Origin: an uncultured Pirellulaceae bacterium
GTDB taxonomy: Bacteria > Planctomycetota > Planctomycetia > Pirellulales > Pirellulaceae
Assembly: GCA_947258905.1 (NCBI GenBank)
Contig: CAMYKF010000066.1
Location: 1 to 6,619, forward strand
Direction: 5' to 3'
DNA: 6,619 bases
The position numbers and the translations under genes were made by a program. Below, one piece after another: positions 1 to 6,440 of the stretch (position 1 is the stretch's first letter; each line of letters starts with the position of its first letter). The notes beneath the pieces were generated by a model. That model was not told the DNA's origin. It was given only the letters and a program-made list of their open reading frames with translations, and did not search any database.

Positions 1-22
1 TTCTCAATGGTGCCGGATCACG

Positions 23-61
23 ATCGCATTTCGTGCGATGAAGAGCGAGGGCCTCGCTCTT
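23..61. terminator. Two adjacent hairpins, probable end of an upstream transcript
   Basis: Two perfect inverted repeats sit one base apart. The first has 6-bp arms (23-28 and 34-39) around a 5-nt loop. The second has 9-bp arms (41-49 and 53-61) around a 3-nt loop and is GC-rich. No long T-run follows on either strand, so this is not a textbook intrinsic terminator. It precedes a gene whose ribosome binding site is at 95-101, so it most likely ends a + strand transcript entering from the left. A role in the 5' leader of the next gene is the alternative. Confidence 0.4.
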
Positions 62-94
62 CTACAAGGAGTTCGTCGCCCAGTTTGGGTAGCT

Positions 95-101
95 AAAGGG
101 A
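95..101 (+). promoter_or_regulatory. Ribosome binding site of the DUF1598 gene
   Basis: The purine stretch AAAGGGA ends 7 nt before the ATG at 109. It is the best Shine-Dalgarno match near this start and supports choosing it. Confidence 0.55.
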
Positions 102-108
102 CAGTGCG

Positions 109-1506
109 ATGACATGGTGCCACTGCCGCCAGTCGAGTGGGCTGTTGATGCTGTTGGCCGTAACCCTTGCTCAAGGTCAACAGGCCACCGGGCAGGCGTT
201 TTTCGGAAGGCAACGGCCTTTCGTCGTGGCCATTACGCCCATTGTCGGTCCGGGCGGCGTCGTGGGTGGAATCTACGTCGATGCCGAGGGACTGGTTTCG
301 CGCGTCGACATCGACGCGACAGGCGGGCTGGGTCAACTGCAACCACAGGCCTTGAGCCCGGTTGCCAGTGACGTGAGTCAACCGAGTTCGCTGCGAAAAA
401 TTTCATTGCGCAAGTTGGAACAGGAACTAGTTCGGTTGCGCGAAGGCAATTTGCCGCTCTCTGCGGAAATCGAATTCCTTGCCGGGTTGCAACGCATTGA
501 ATACATCTTTGTCGATGCGGATTCGCACGACATCATCCTCGCCGGCCCGGCCGAGGGCTGGCGAGTCGGCGACCTCGGATTTGTGGTTGGTCAAGCCAGT
601 GGCTTGCCCGTGATCCACTTGAGTGATCTGGTGATGACGCTGCGCAGCGGAGCTGGCGAATCGGCCGATGGAATTACCTGTTCGATGGACGCCACGCCCG
701 AAGGGATTAAGAACTACACCGACTACATCAATACCGATCCGCCGTTAAACGAACAAACCCTGCGTGAAATGGCCCGGGCCATCGGCAATTTCCAGGTCAC
801 GTTCACAGGCGTCGCCAGCCACAGCCATTACGCCCGCACCCTTATCGCAGCCGACCTGATGATGAAGCGGCTGGCCATGAATCTGGAACCGTCACCCGTT
901 CGCGGAATAAACAGTTACATGGAGGTGCTGCAGAAAACCACCCGGCGGTTTCCGCAGAACTCGTCACCCCGCTGGTGGCTGGCATCCGATTACGAAACGG
1001 TGTTGCGAGACGAGGAAGGTCTGGCCTGGCAAATCAATGGACCCGGGGTCAAGGCCATGACCAGCCAGGATTTCCTCAATCAACATGGTGTGCGAGTCGA
1101 TACGCGTGATGTCAATCCGCTGGCGCAGCGCTGGGCCGACGATTTCACGGAACATTACGAGGACTTGTCAGTTGAGTTGCCGGTGTTTGGCCAGTTGCGA
1201 AACTGCATGGACCTGGCCGTCATTGCGGCGCTGTTGCACAAGTATGAGTTGTTTAGGAAGGCCGGCTTAGAGTCCACAATCTTGCTGGACGCCGAACAAA
1301 TCCAGCTTGCCGAATATCCGGTCCCCCGATTCACGCCCCCGCAAATTAGTTACGCGCGTGGTCGTCGCAGCTGGATTGTCACGGTTTCCGGCGGCATCGC
1401 CATCGACGGTTGGTCGGTGGCCTCCGTGGCCCAGGTGGATGTCGACCTGCAGGGACTTCATCAGCAAGTTGTCGATTCGTCAGGTGAATCGTGGTGGTGG
1501 GATTGA
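109..1506 (+). CDS. DUF1598 domain-containing exported protein
   Basis: This 465-residue protein matches what I know of DUF1598, a planctomycete family of unknown function. Recognisable family-like segments are the LRKISLRKLE stretch (about 95-104), ILAGPAEGW (143-151), a CSMDATPEGI segment (191-200), a DLMMKRLAM segment (249-257) and RWWLASDYE followed by GLAWQINGPGVK (288-315). The N-terminus has a hydrophobic stretch at about 11-21 and a plausible signal peptidase site near residue 30, so export is likely. Four cysteines are spread along the chain (C4, C6, C191, C366), two of them inside the signal region. No catalytic motif is visible. The ATG at 109 has a good ribosome binding site. The next gene starts 208 bp downstream on the same strand, so an operon is possible but not shown. 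Family assignment is from memory of its motifs; the function is unknown. Confidence 0.85.
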   Translation: MTWCHCRQSSGLLMLLAVTLAQGQQATGQAFFGRQRPFVVAITPIVGPGGVVGGIYVDAEGLVSRVDIDATGGLGQLQPQALSPVASDVSQPSSLRKISLRKLEQELVRLREGNLPLSAEIEFLAGLQRIEYIFVDADSHDIILAGPAEGWRVGDLGFVVGQASGLPVIHLSDLVMTLRSGAGESADGITCSMDATPEGIKNYTDYINTDPPLNEQTLREMARAIGNFQVTFTGVASHSHYARTLIAADLMMKRLAMNLEPSPVRGINSYMEVLQKTTRRFPQNSSPRWWLASDYETVLRDEEGLAWQINGPGVKAMTSQDFLNQHGVRVDTRDVNPLAQRWADDFTEHYEDLSVELPVFGQLRNCMDLAVIAALLHKYELFRKAGLESTILLDAEQIQLAEYPVPRFTPPQISYARGRRSWIVTVSGGIAIDGWSVASVAQVDVDLQGLHQQVVDSSGESWWWD

Positions 1507-1714
1507 CCGATTGCAGTCACGCCTTCAACCATCGGTTTTGACACGGATGGCCCGGCTTTTGCGACAATGGGCGGCAATGGAACCACTGTCCGGCGTGCCC
1601 GGATTCCTGTGGTATTGATTTGGTTGTTCGCAAGCTGGCTGTGCAAATCCGCACATCGGTTTCGTCCCATGCGGGAAATGTTGCACCAGGCCGCCGCAAA
1701 TCGGGAAACAAAAT

Positions 1715-2182
1715 ATGAACTCCACTGCCGAGCGTTATGTCGCTGAAGTCATGACCTGCAACGTCGTGTCGTTGAAACAGACCGACGAAGTCTCTGATGC
1801 CGTCCGCACCATGGAACGTGAGCAGTTGTCCGCATTGCCGGTGATCGATCAGGCGGGCAAGGCGTGCGGTATCCTTTCCACTGCTGACCTGATTAGCGAG
1901 TTTTACGAACTGAACGCTGACTTGGCGGCGTTGCCAGTCGCACCCGACTCGGTACGATCGCTGTTAATCGAAACCATTACCACAGAAGGCCGCTCGGTGA
2001 GTGTCGACCAGTTGATGAGCAAACACGTCAAGTTTGTTACACCCGGAGACACAATTGGTGCTGCAGCGCAAATCATGATTGAGAATTCAATTCACCATTT
2101 GCCGGTTGTGGACGAAAACGGGACGGTCGCAGGCATGCTGTCCACGACGGATATCGTGCGTTCGGTGGCCTACGTGCCTTGA
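1715..2182 (+). CDS. CBS domain-pair protein
   Basis: The 155-residue product is almost entirely a tandem pair of CBS domains (Bateman module). CBS1 covers about residues 9-66, with the core LPVIDQAGKACGILSTADLI at 41-60. CBS2 covers about 97-155, with LPVVDENGTVAGMLSTTDIV at 129-148. Each repeat ends in the usual G-x-L-S-T-x-D-[LI] strand-helix pattern, whose Asp commonly contacts ribose in adenosine-nucleotide-binding members. CBS pairs bind AMP, ATP or SAM and act as energy or ligand sensors. This one has no fused effector domain, so its partner is unknown. There is no signal peptide or membrane segment, so it is likely cytoplasmic. The ATG at 1715 has a weak GGGA 8 nt upstream. The hotdog gene starts 73 bp downstream on the same strand and may be co-transcribed. 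Confidence 0.9.
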   Translation: MNSTAERYVAEVMTCNVVSLKQTDEVSDAVRTMEREQLSALPVIDQAGKACGILSTADLISEFYELNADLAALPVAPDSVRSLLIETITTEGRSVSVDQLMSKHVKFVTPGDTIGAAAQIMIENSIHHLPVVDENGTVAGMLSTTDIVRSVAYVP

Positions 2183-2255
2183 TGATTGCCAGACCGACGC
2201 TGCCACCTGTTTTTTAATCGCAACAACCCTGCCAGTTTCGGACAGGACCCGCCGT

Positions 2256-2723
2256 ATGGACGAAACGCAAAGTCTGCAGGACCAATTCGCGCCCCGGCTC
2301 GCCTGTTTTGGCTGTGGACCGGCCAACGACAAGGGACTGCAGATCAAGAGTTTTGTGAAGGGCGACAAGGTGGTCGCGAGATTTCAGCCTCTTCCGCATC
2401 ACCAGGCGTACGAAGGCATGGTCAATGGTGGAATTATCGGCACGCTGCTGGATTGTCACATGAACTGGGCGGCAGCCTGGCACCTGATGACACGCAATGA
2501 ACTGGAATCGCCGCCTTGCACGGTCACGGCCCGATATAGTGTGGAGTTCAAGACGCCGACGCCCTGCGATCAGACACTTGACCTGATCGCGTGGGTCGTT
2601 GAATCCAGTGATCGCAAGGCCGTCATCAACGCGACTCTGGGTTACGCTGACGAGGTGACGGTACTGGGCGAGGGCACCTTTGTATCGGTCAATCCCGGTC
2701 ATCCCGCCTGGCATCGCTGGTAG
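2256..2723 (+). CDS. PaaI-like hotdog-fold thioesterase
   Basis: This 155-residue protein fits the PaaI/THEM4-like hotdog family, which hydrolyses acyl-CoA or related thioesters in the cytoplasm. The N-terminal CFGCGPANDKGLQI segment (17-30) is the usual cysteine-containing entry motif of this group. The central hotdog helix is at about 50-75, with NGGIIGTLLD at 57-66 and an Asp at 66. Many PaaI members have HGG where this one has NGG, so the substrate or mechanism may differ. The beta-sheet follows at about 87-145. The reading frame is open upstream to 2079, but that stretch overlaps the CBS gene in another frame. I chose the ATG at 2256 because an AGGA ribosome binding site lies 8 nt upstream and homology begins just after it. 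The 3' end overlaps the convergent lipoprotein gene by 35 bp. The physiological substrate cannot be told from sequence. Confidence 0.85.
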   Translation: MDETQSLQDQFAPRLACFGCGPANDKGLQIKSFVKGDKVVARFQPLPHHQAYEGMVNGGIIGTLLDCHMNWAAAWHLMTRNELESPPCTVTARYSVEFKTPTPCDQTLDLIAWVVESSDRKAVINATLGYADEVTVLGEGTFVSVNPGHPAWHRW

Positions 2724-3534
2724 GTGTTGTCTGGAACCCGAGGCCGGTCACCAGATTGATTGGTACTTCCAATTCGTCAACATTCCGGAAGTACGTGACT
2801 TTGAGACCCGATATGTCGGCAGCCTTGCCGGGCACGCTGTAATGGCGGCTATAAGTCACTTCACCGTTGATGCCAAACCGGCTACTGCCGCAGGGACGCA
2901 ATTCGACGACATCGCCATTATTTAGCGTGGCTTCGATACGCTGAATGCGGGCTGGCGAGATACTGGAACTGATGGCGAACATCTCATCTTCCTTGTTCAT
3001 ATAGCTCTCCTTGACTTCCGTCACCATAAAGGAAATGCCAGCCAATTCCAGTTTGGTCCCTTCGCGGATTTCGGGGGCCAATTCGTCCGTCTGCAAATCG
3101 GAACCGCACGTCAGTTTGACGTGACCATTGACCTTGATCCCAGTTGCCTGTCGCGCGGGCAAATCCTTTGACGCGACAGGCAAGCGAAATGATTGCCCGC
3201 CTTCGGCAATGTCAGACATGAAACCAATACCGTTGCCGGATGGTGTCAGCGACTTGCCCGTCGAGTCCTGAATGGAGAACTCCCCTTCTTCACTTTCATG
3301 AATCTTGATCACATTTCGACCGGGAACGCTTACGATCAGATGAATGGTCGTTCCCGGTTGCAGGCCCGGCACCAACGATCCGCCATATTCACTTTGGGGA
3401 TCGGCCTGTGCGATGGTGATTCCGGCAAGCGTGATTGTGGCCTCCGGTCGAGCGTCAGCCGTCGCTTCAACAAGGTAGCAGCCGGTCAGTACAGTCAAAC
3501 TCAGGATGGTCGCAAGACACAAGGCAGTCTTCAT
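2689..3534 (-). CDS. Putative lipoprotein of unknown function
   Basis: The 281-residue product starts with Lys2, a hydrophobic core (about 4-17) and a lipobox LTGC at 16-19. Signal peptidase II should cleave before Cys19 and anchor the protein to a membrane. I do not recognise the mature part. It looks rich in beta-strands, with short acidic and glycine-containing turns and no membrane segment. Two further cysteines, C143 and C215, each sit before Gly-Ser (CGS) and could form a disulfide outside the cytoplasm. The C-terminus is charged (ARRDDRD). The ATG at 3534 has a good GGAG ribosome binding site. The gene lies 180 bp downstream of the diguanylate cyclase on the same strand, and its 3' end overlaps the convergent thioesterase gene by 35 bp. 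The lipoprotein call is firm; the function is unknown. Confidence 0.78.
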   Translation of the reverse strand: MKTALCLATILSLTVLTGCYLVEATADARPEATITLAGITIAQADPQSEYGGSLVPGLQPGTTIHLIVSVPGRNVIKIHESEEGEFSIQDSTGKSLTPSGNGIGFMSDIAEGGQSFRLPVASKDLPARQATGIKVNGHVKLTCGSDLQTDELAPEIREGTKLELAGISFMVTEVKESYMNKEDEMFAISSSISPARIQRIEATLNNGDVVELRPCGSSRFGINGEVTYSRHYSVPGKAADISGLKVTYFRNVDELEVPINLVTGLGFQTTPTSDARRDDRD

Positions 3535-3542
3535 GGGGTTTG

Positions 3543-3546
3543 CTCC
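3543..3546 (-). promoter_or_regulatory. Ribosome binding site of the lipoprotein gene
   Basis: On the minus strand GGAG lies 8 nt upstream of the ATG at 3534. This is ideal spacing and it supports that start. Confidence 0.5.
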
Positions 3547-3714
3547 GCAGATGTTGTTGATCGCCTAAACGTATCTCGCGGGGTGGCAAAGGCAGGAAGG
3601 TACCCAACCAGCGCGCTGCCTTTTCTGGCCCGGCTGCACCGGAACATTGCTTCAATCGGTACAACCTGCCGGCCCGCGATGAGGTTTTGGCGGCACTGCC
3701 GATGTCCGACCTTG

Positions 3715-4647
3715 TTAACGGGCTACGCGGTTTTTGCCCTGCTCCTTGGCCCGGTACAGCGCCTTGTCTGCGTTGGCCACGAGTTGCAGCAGATCGTCAC
3801 CGGCATCAGGAAAACAGGCCACGCCGATACTGATCGTTGGCTGCAGCGGAATGCCGTCTTTCTGCAAACCCGCCGACTCCAGCGTCTGCCGGATTTGTTC
3901 ACCCAGTTCGCAAGCGGCGACCAGGTCGTGGCCGGGCAGGAACGCACTGAACTCATCGCCCCCAAATCGACACGCTTCTCCGCTGGAACCGAGTGTCCTG
4001 GCAATCAACCGGCCCGTTTCACCGATGACATGCGCGCCGAACAGATGGCCATGCGTGTCGTTGATCTGCTTGACTCCATCCATATCCATCATCAACAGGG
4101 CCAGCGGACTGCCCTGGTGCCTGGCTGCCTGCAGCGAGAACTCCAACGATTCATCAAACCGACGCTTGGACGGCAAACCCGTTAATGGATCGGTGCTGAC
4201 CAGCGCCGCGACCTCGCTGTGGAAGTCGACGTCCATTTCGTCAGCCAATGCAAATCGCAGCACGGTGTCACCGGCAACAATCTTGTCACCGTCCCGTAAC
4301 ACGTGCGTATCTGGCACTGGTGCGCCGTTGATCCGTGTACCGTTGGTGGAACCCATGTCTTTCAGCACGTAGCTTCCATCAGCCGCAGGCGTGATGATCG
4401 CATGGTGTCGCGAGACGCCAAAGTCGTGCAACGGAATCGTGCATGCAGGATCACGACCGAGTATCGTGGGCCCGTCAATAAAAGCGTGCACTCCCAGATC
4501 CGCGCGGCTGCGAATGACATTCAGAAACGCTTTGGTGGTTGATTGCGGTGGAGTGGGCGCCACCGGATCGTCCATACGCAGGGTTTGTCCGATGTTCACA
4601 GATTCCGACTTTTCTGTTTGAGGCAGTTCTTTCCTGGCAAAACTCAT
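3715..4647 (-). CDS. FHA–GGDEF protein, probable diguanylate cyclase
   Basis: From the ATG at 4647 the product has 310 residues. The N-terminal FHA domain (about 45-135) has the phosphothreonine-binding signature: GR at 64-65, SRHH at 79-82 and GSTNGT at 99-104. The C-terminal GGDEF domain (about 148-310) has DPLTGLPSKRRF at 153-164, the metal-binding Asp at 188 in MDMDG, Asn196 before Asp197, the intact GGDEF at 229-233, ISIG at 272-275 and ALYRAKEQGKNRV at the end. All catalytic motifs are present, so it should make cyclic di-GMP from two GTP in the cytoplasm, with FHA docking to a phosphorylated partner. The inhibitory RxxD I-site is absent: the matching residues are GSSG. The frame opens upstream to a TTG at 4683, adding 12 residues. 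Neither start has a good ribosome binding site; I prefer the ATG. The lipoprotein gene follows 180 bp downstream. Confidence 0.92.
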   Translation of the reverse strand: MSFARKELPQTEKSESVNIGQTLRMDDPVAPTPPQSTTKAFLNVIRSRADLGVHAFIDGPTILGRDPACTIPLHDFGVSRHHAIITPAADGSYVLKDMGSTNGTRINGAPVPDTHVLRDGDKIVAGDTVLRFALADEMDVDFHSEVAALVSTDPLTGLPSKRRFDESLEFSLQAARHQGSPLALLMMDMDGVKQINDTHGHLFGAHVIGETGRLIARTLGSSGEACRFGGDEFSAFLPGHDLVAACELGEQIRQTLESAGLQKDGIPLQPTISIGVACFPDAGDDLLQLVANADKALYRAKEQGKNRVAR

Positions 4648-4703
4648 TGCGTCGATTACGTCCGCTAAGTCCTGAAAGTTCAATGGCCGGGTTCAACGGG
4701 CGG

Positions 4704-4732
4704 AGTATATCAGGCTCGGCTATCGGCCTCAC
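4704..4732 (-). promoter_or_regulatory. Possible promoter of the FHA–GGDEF gene
   Basis: On the minus strand a TATACT -10-like hexamer is at 4704-4709. A weak -35-like hexamer, GTGAGG (3 of 6 matches to consensus), lies 17 bp upstream at 4727-4732. Transcription would start near 4697. That leaves a leader of about 50 nt before the ATG at 4647, but only about 14 nt before the TTG at 4683. This is pattern matching to a sigma-70 consensus only. Confidence 0.25.
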
Positions 4733-4758
4733 TAGCATTGAAACCCCATAAAACCCGT

Positions 4759-4768
4759 ACGCTAGCGT
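4759..4768. repeat. Perfect 10-bp palindrome ACGCTAGCGT
   Basis: ACGCTAGCGT equals its own reverse complement. It is flanked by AAACC (4751-4755) and GGTTT (4781-4785), which form a wider inverted repeat around it. It could be a regulator-binding site or part of a dispersed intergenic repeat. Only one copy is in this window, so repeat status is not shown. Confidence 0.35.
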
Positions 4769-4851
4769 GGATGATCAGGCGGTTTCGTGTGGGACAAATC
4801 ACGATCCATTTCCTTCGTGCCGGATTGTTCAACAAGTCGCACCCCGTAATC

Positions 4852-4868
4852 ACGACTCCGAGAGTCGT
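4852..4868. repeat. Perfect inverted repeat, 7-bp arms
   Basis: The arms ACGACTC (4852-4858) and GAGTCGT (4862-4868) pair perfectly around a 3-nt loop. No T-run follows on either strand. It lies about 70 bp outside the proposed left end of the insertion element. A small terminator-like or protein-binding structure is possible. Confidence 0.4.
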
Positions 4869-4936
4869 CCACATGGCAGTCGCTGAGAGGCTGTGAATTT
4901 TTCGGAAGTTGTGCGGTATTGAATTTCCTGAAGTAA

Positions 4937-6440
4937 GGAATTTTGTTTGGTTTCTTGTTGGAGGGGATTCGATCGGTAGAGGCAGGTGAAGAGTTAGCCT
5001 CGTGTCCATCGTTTGATCGATTCGATTCGCTTGAATGCGAACGCGTGTTCCCCTTTGATTCACGTTGTCATCAATCGCTCCAAATAAGTTTGTTCTGTTT
5101 TGTCATCAATCAGACAGATAAAGCGCCTCAAGTTGTACGCCAAGGCATGCCAAAGCGCTTGAGATTTCGCCTTGAGCAAGCCTCGAACTGAGAATTGGGT
5201 GAGTCCTTGATTGCGGCAAACCGCGTTGGGAAACTCTGCGGCCGCGGCGCGACGACGGTAAATCGCCTGGGCCTGCTCGGTTCCCATCCGCTGGCGAAAG
5301 GCTGTGTAATGCTTGTTCTCGCCTGACTTTGACTGGTAAGGATTCTTGCCGTCGGCAAGCTGTTTTTTCTCGTTGTACATGCGGCCATAAAAACGGGTCC
5401 CCGAACGCTCCAAATGAGTTACTCCCTGCTTGTTGCTAAATCCACCATCGGCCAGGTACTTGTCGGGGACCCTCCCATAACTCTTGCAAACCGCGTCGTA
5501 CATCGGTGACAACATCGAAGAATCAGTCCCTTCATTGATTACGTCCACTTTCACGATCACCAACGCGTCGGCGTCGCTGGCGAATTGCACGTTCATTGCC
5601 GGACGGAATCCGTTGTCACCCATTTTCATGCGGCGGGCTTCGGGGTCGGTCGTTGATGCACGCGGCTCGCTGGTCTGGTCTTTTTTGCTTTTGTGCCGGT
5701 TTCGCTTGGCATGCCGTTGTTGCAACTGCTCCATCTCAAGGCACGCCCGCTCCACACGCTCCAGCTTTTCCCGAGCCGCTCGCTGTTTGGCCGCTCGCTG
5801 GCCGTTACCTGGCTCATCGTCGTCATCGTCCTGGTCGTTGTTTAGCTGGTTCAGGTATTCTTCAGCTCGTTGCCGGGTTTGCTCCAACGTAGCCTTTCGC
5901 CGAAAAGAACTCTTCCCCGCCGACGCACGAACACGCATCCCGTCCTGGGCAATCGTTTCAAGGTGGATCAAGTCGTGATACTGAAGCACCGCAATGGAAT
6001 CGGTGAGAATCTGTTCCAGCAGATCACCGTGAGCGGTGCGAAAGTCACATAGCGTGTGGTAATTGACCGAGACGCCTCCGCAAATCCACATATACGCCAG
6101 ATCACGTTCGGCTAACGCCGCAATCCGACGTCCACGGTTCTCCCCTTCGAGCGTGGCAAATAGCCACAACGAAAACAAAATTCGCGGATCGATCGCATCG
6201 CGACCCACGTTCGTCTGCGTCGCCTTAATGGGTCGATAAAGCTCCGAAAGATCAAGTGAATCAACATATTTCACTACCGTACGAACCAAGTGATCCTCCC
6301 GAATCATTTGATCCAAAGCGAAAAAATGCATCTCGATCTGACGACGCTGTGGCAGTTTCACTCGAGCATCGCCACGCTGCTCTTGTTTGCTTTTACTCAT
6401 AAAAGAAAATTTAGCGCCAGAAACGAAACTATTCAATTCC
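4937..6440 (-). mobile_element. IS1182-type insertion sequence inside cysN
   Basis: The element is defined by a complete DDE transposase (5060-6400) placed inside the 5' part of cysN. The right end is near 6437-6440, where CysN similarity stops after Asp-Gln-Leu-Glu. A candidate imperfect terminal inverted repeat supports the left end: minus-strand sequence inward from 6440 and + strand sequence inward from 4937 both begin GGAATT. After a 3-nt gap they then agree at 12 of 15 positions. AATT at both ends would fit a short palindromic target duplication, which I recall for this family. At about 1.5 kb the size is plausible. The transposase call is firm; the ends are approximate, the left one especially. 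Confidence 0.6.
5060..6400 (-). CDS. IS1182-type DDE transposase
   Basis: From the ATG at 6400 the protein has 446 residues, a normal full length for this group. The N-terminal DUF772-like helical domain covers about 20-120. The DDE catalytic triad is visible as Asp153 in QDGMRVRASA, Asp318 in LADGGF and Glu389 in the RRRAAAAEF segment. The ending WHALAYNLRRF is typical of IS5/IS1182-type enzymes. Between the first and second Asp is a charged, coiled-coil-like insertion (about 165-250) with an aspartate run DDDDDE. The enzyme cuts and joins the element's ends. No ribosome binding site precedes this ATG. The frame is open upstream through cysN codons to 6559, so it could be translated from the cysN start as a 499-residue fusion. 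No frameshift or stop interrupts it, so the element may be active. Confidence 0.9.
   Translation of the reverse strand: MSKSKQEQRGDARVKLPQRRQIEMHFFALDQMIREDHLVRTVVKYVDSLDLSELYRPIKATQTNVGRDAIDPRILFSLWLFATLEGENRGRRIAALAERDLAYMWICGGVSVNYHTLCDFRTAHGDLLEQILTDSIAVLQYHDLIHLETIAQDGMRVRASAGKSSFRRKATLEQTRQRAEEYLNQLNNDQDDDDDEPGNGQRAAKQRAAREKLERVERACLEMEQLQQRHAKRNRHKSKKDQTSEPRASTTDPEARRMKMGDNGFRPAMNVQFASDADALVIVKVDVINEGTDSSMLSPMYDAVCKSYGRVPDKYLADGGFSNKQGVTHLERSGTRFYGRMYNEKKQLADGKNPYQSKSGENKHYTAFRQRMGTEQAQAIYRRRAAAAEFPNAVCRNQGLTQFSVRGLLKAKSQALWHALAYNLRRFICLIDDKTEQTYLERLMTT

Larger units (their letters stand above)
4684..4936. other. Intergenic region with short palindromes, no gene seen
   Basis: This stretch lies between the FHA–GGDEF gene and the insertion element. 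Its open frames carry no recognisable domain. In particular, no frame on the minus strand continues CysN past the P-loop. It contains a perfect 10-bp palindrome ACGCTAGCGT (4759-4768), a TTGTT-C-AACAA inverted repeat just downstream of it, and a perfect 7-bp-arm hairpin at 4852-4868. A possible promoter for the leftward gene is at 4704-4732. Confidence 0.5.

Noticed and set aside
1506..1539. Possible terminator after the DUF1598 gene: ACCGAT/ATCGGT arms and four T's
   Set aside because: The stem is 6 bp with a 19-nt loop and starts inside the stop codon; too weak to call.
1507..1714. Search for a small gene or RNA in the 208-bp gap between the DUF1598 and CBS genes
   Set aside because: No frame with a recognisable product and only a 5-bp hairpin near 1640-1655; nothing supportable.
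2210..2215. Run of six T's after the CBS gene
   Set aside because: No stable stem precedes it, so an intrinsic terminator is not supported.
2214..2714. 166-codon minus-strand frame opposite the thioesterase
   Set aside because: It is the antisense of a gene with clear hotdog motifs and is not a known family.
3535..3714. Search for a terminator or small gene between the diguanylate cyclase and lipoprotein genes
   Set aside because: Only a short CGGCA/TGCCG palindrome at 3691-3701 without a T-run; the ribosome binding site at 3543-3546 is the only supported element.
3193..4185. 330-codon + strand frame opposite the lipoprotein and diguanylate cyclase
   Set aside because: It spans the antisense of two well-supported genes and has no domain of its own.
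5026..5041. 5-bp-arm hairpin just after the transposase stop
   Set aside because: The stem is short, the loop is AT-rich and no T-run follows; a chance match is likely.
4710..5063. 117-codon minus-strand open frame between the diguanylate cyclase and the transposase
   Set aside because: It has no recognisable domain, crosses the proposed IS left end and the transposase stop, and covers palindromic DNA. It is probably a chance frame.
5812..5832. Trinucleotide-like run (cgtcgtcatcgtc)
   Set aside because: It encodes the aspartate run in the charged insertion of the transposase and needs no separate explanation.
5484..5978. 164-codon + strand frame opposite the transposase
   Set aside because: It is antisense to a strongly supported transposase and its serine/arginine-rich composition is typical of a shadow frame.
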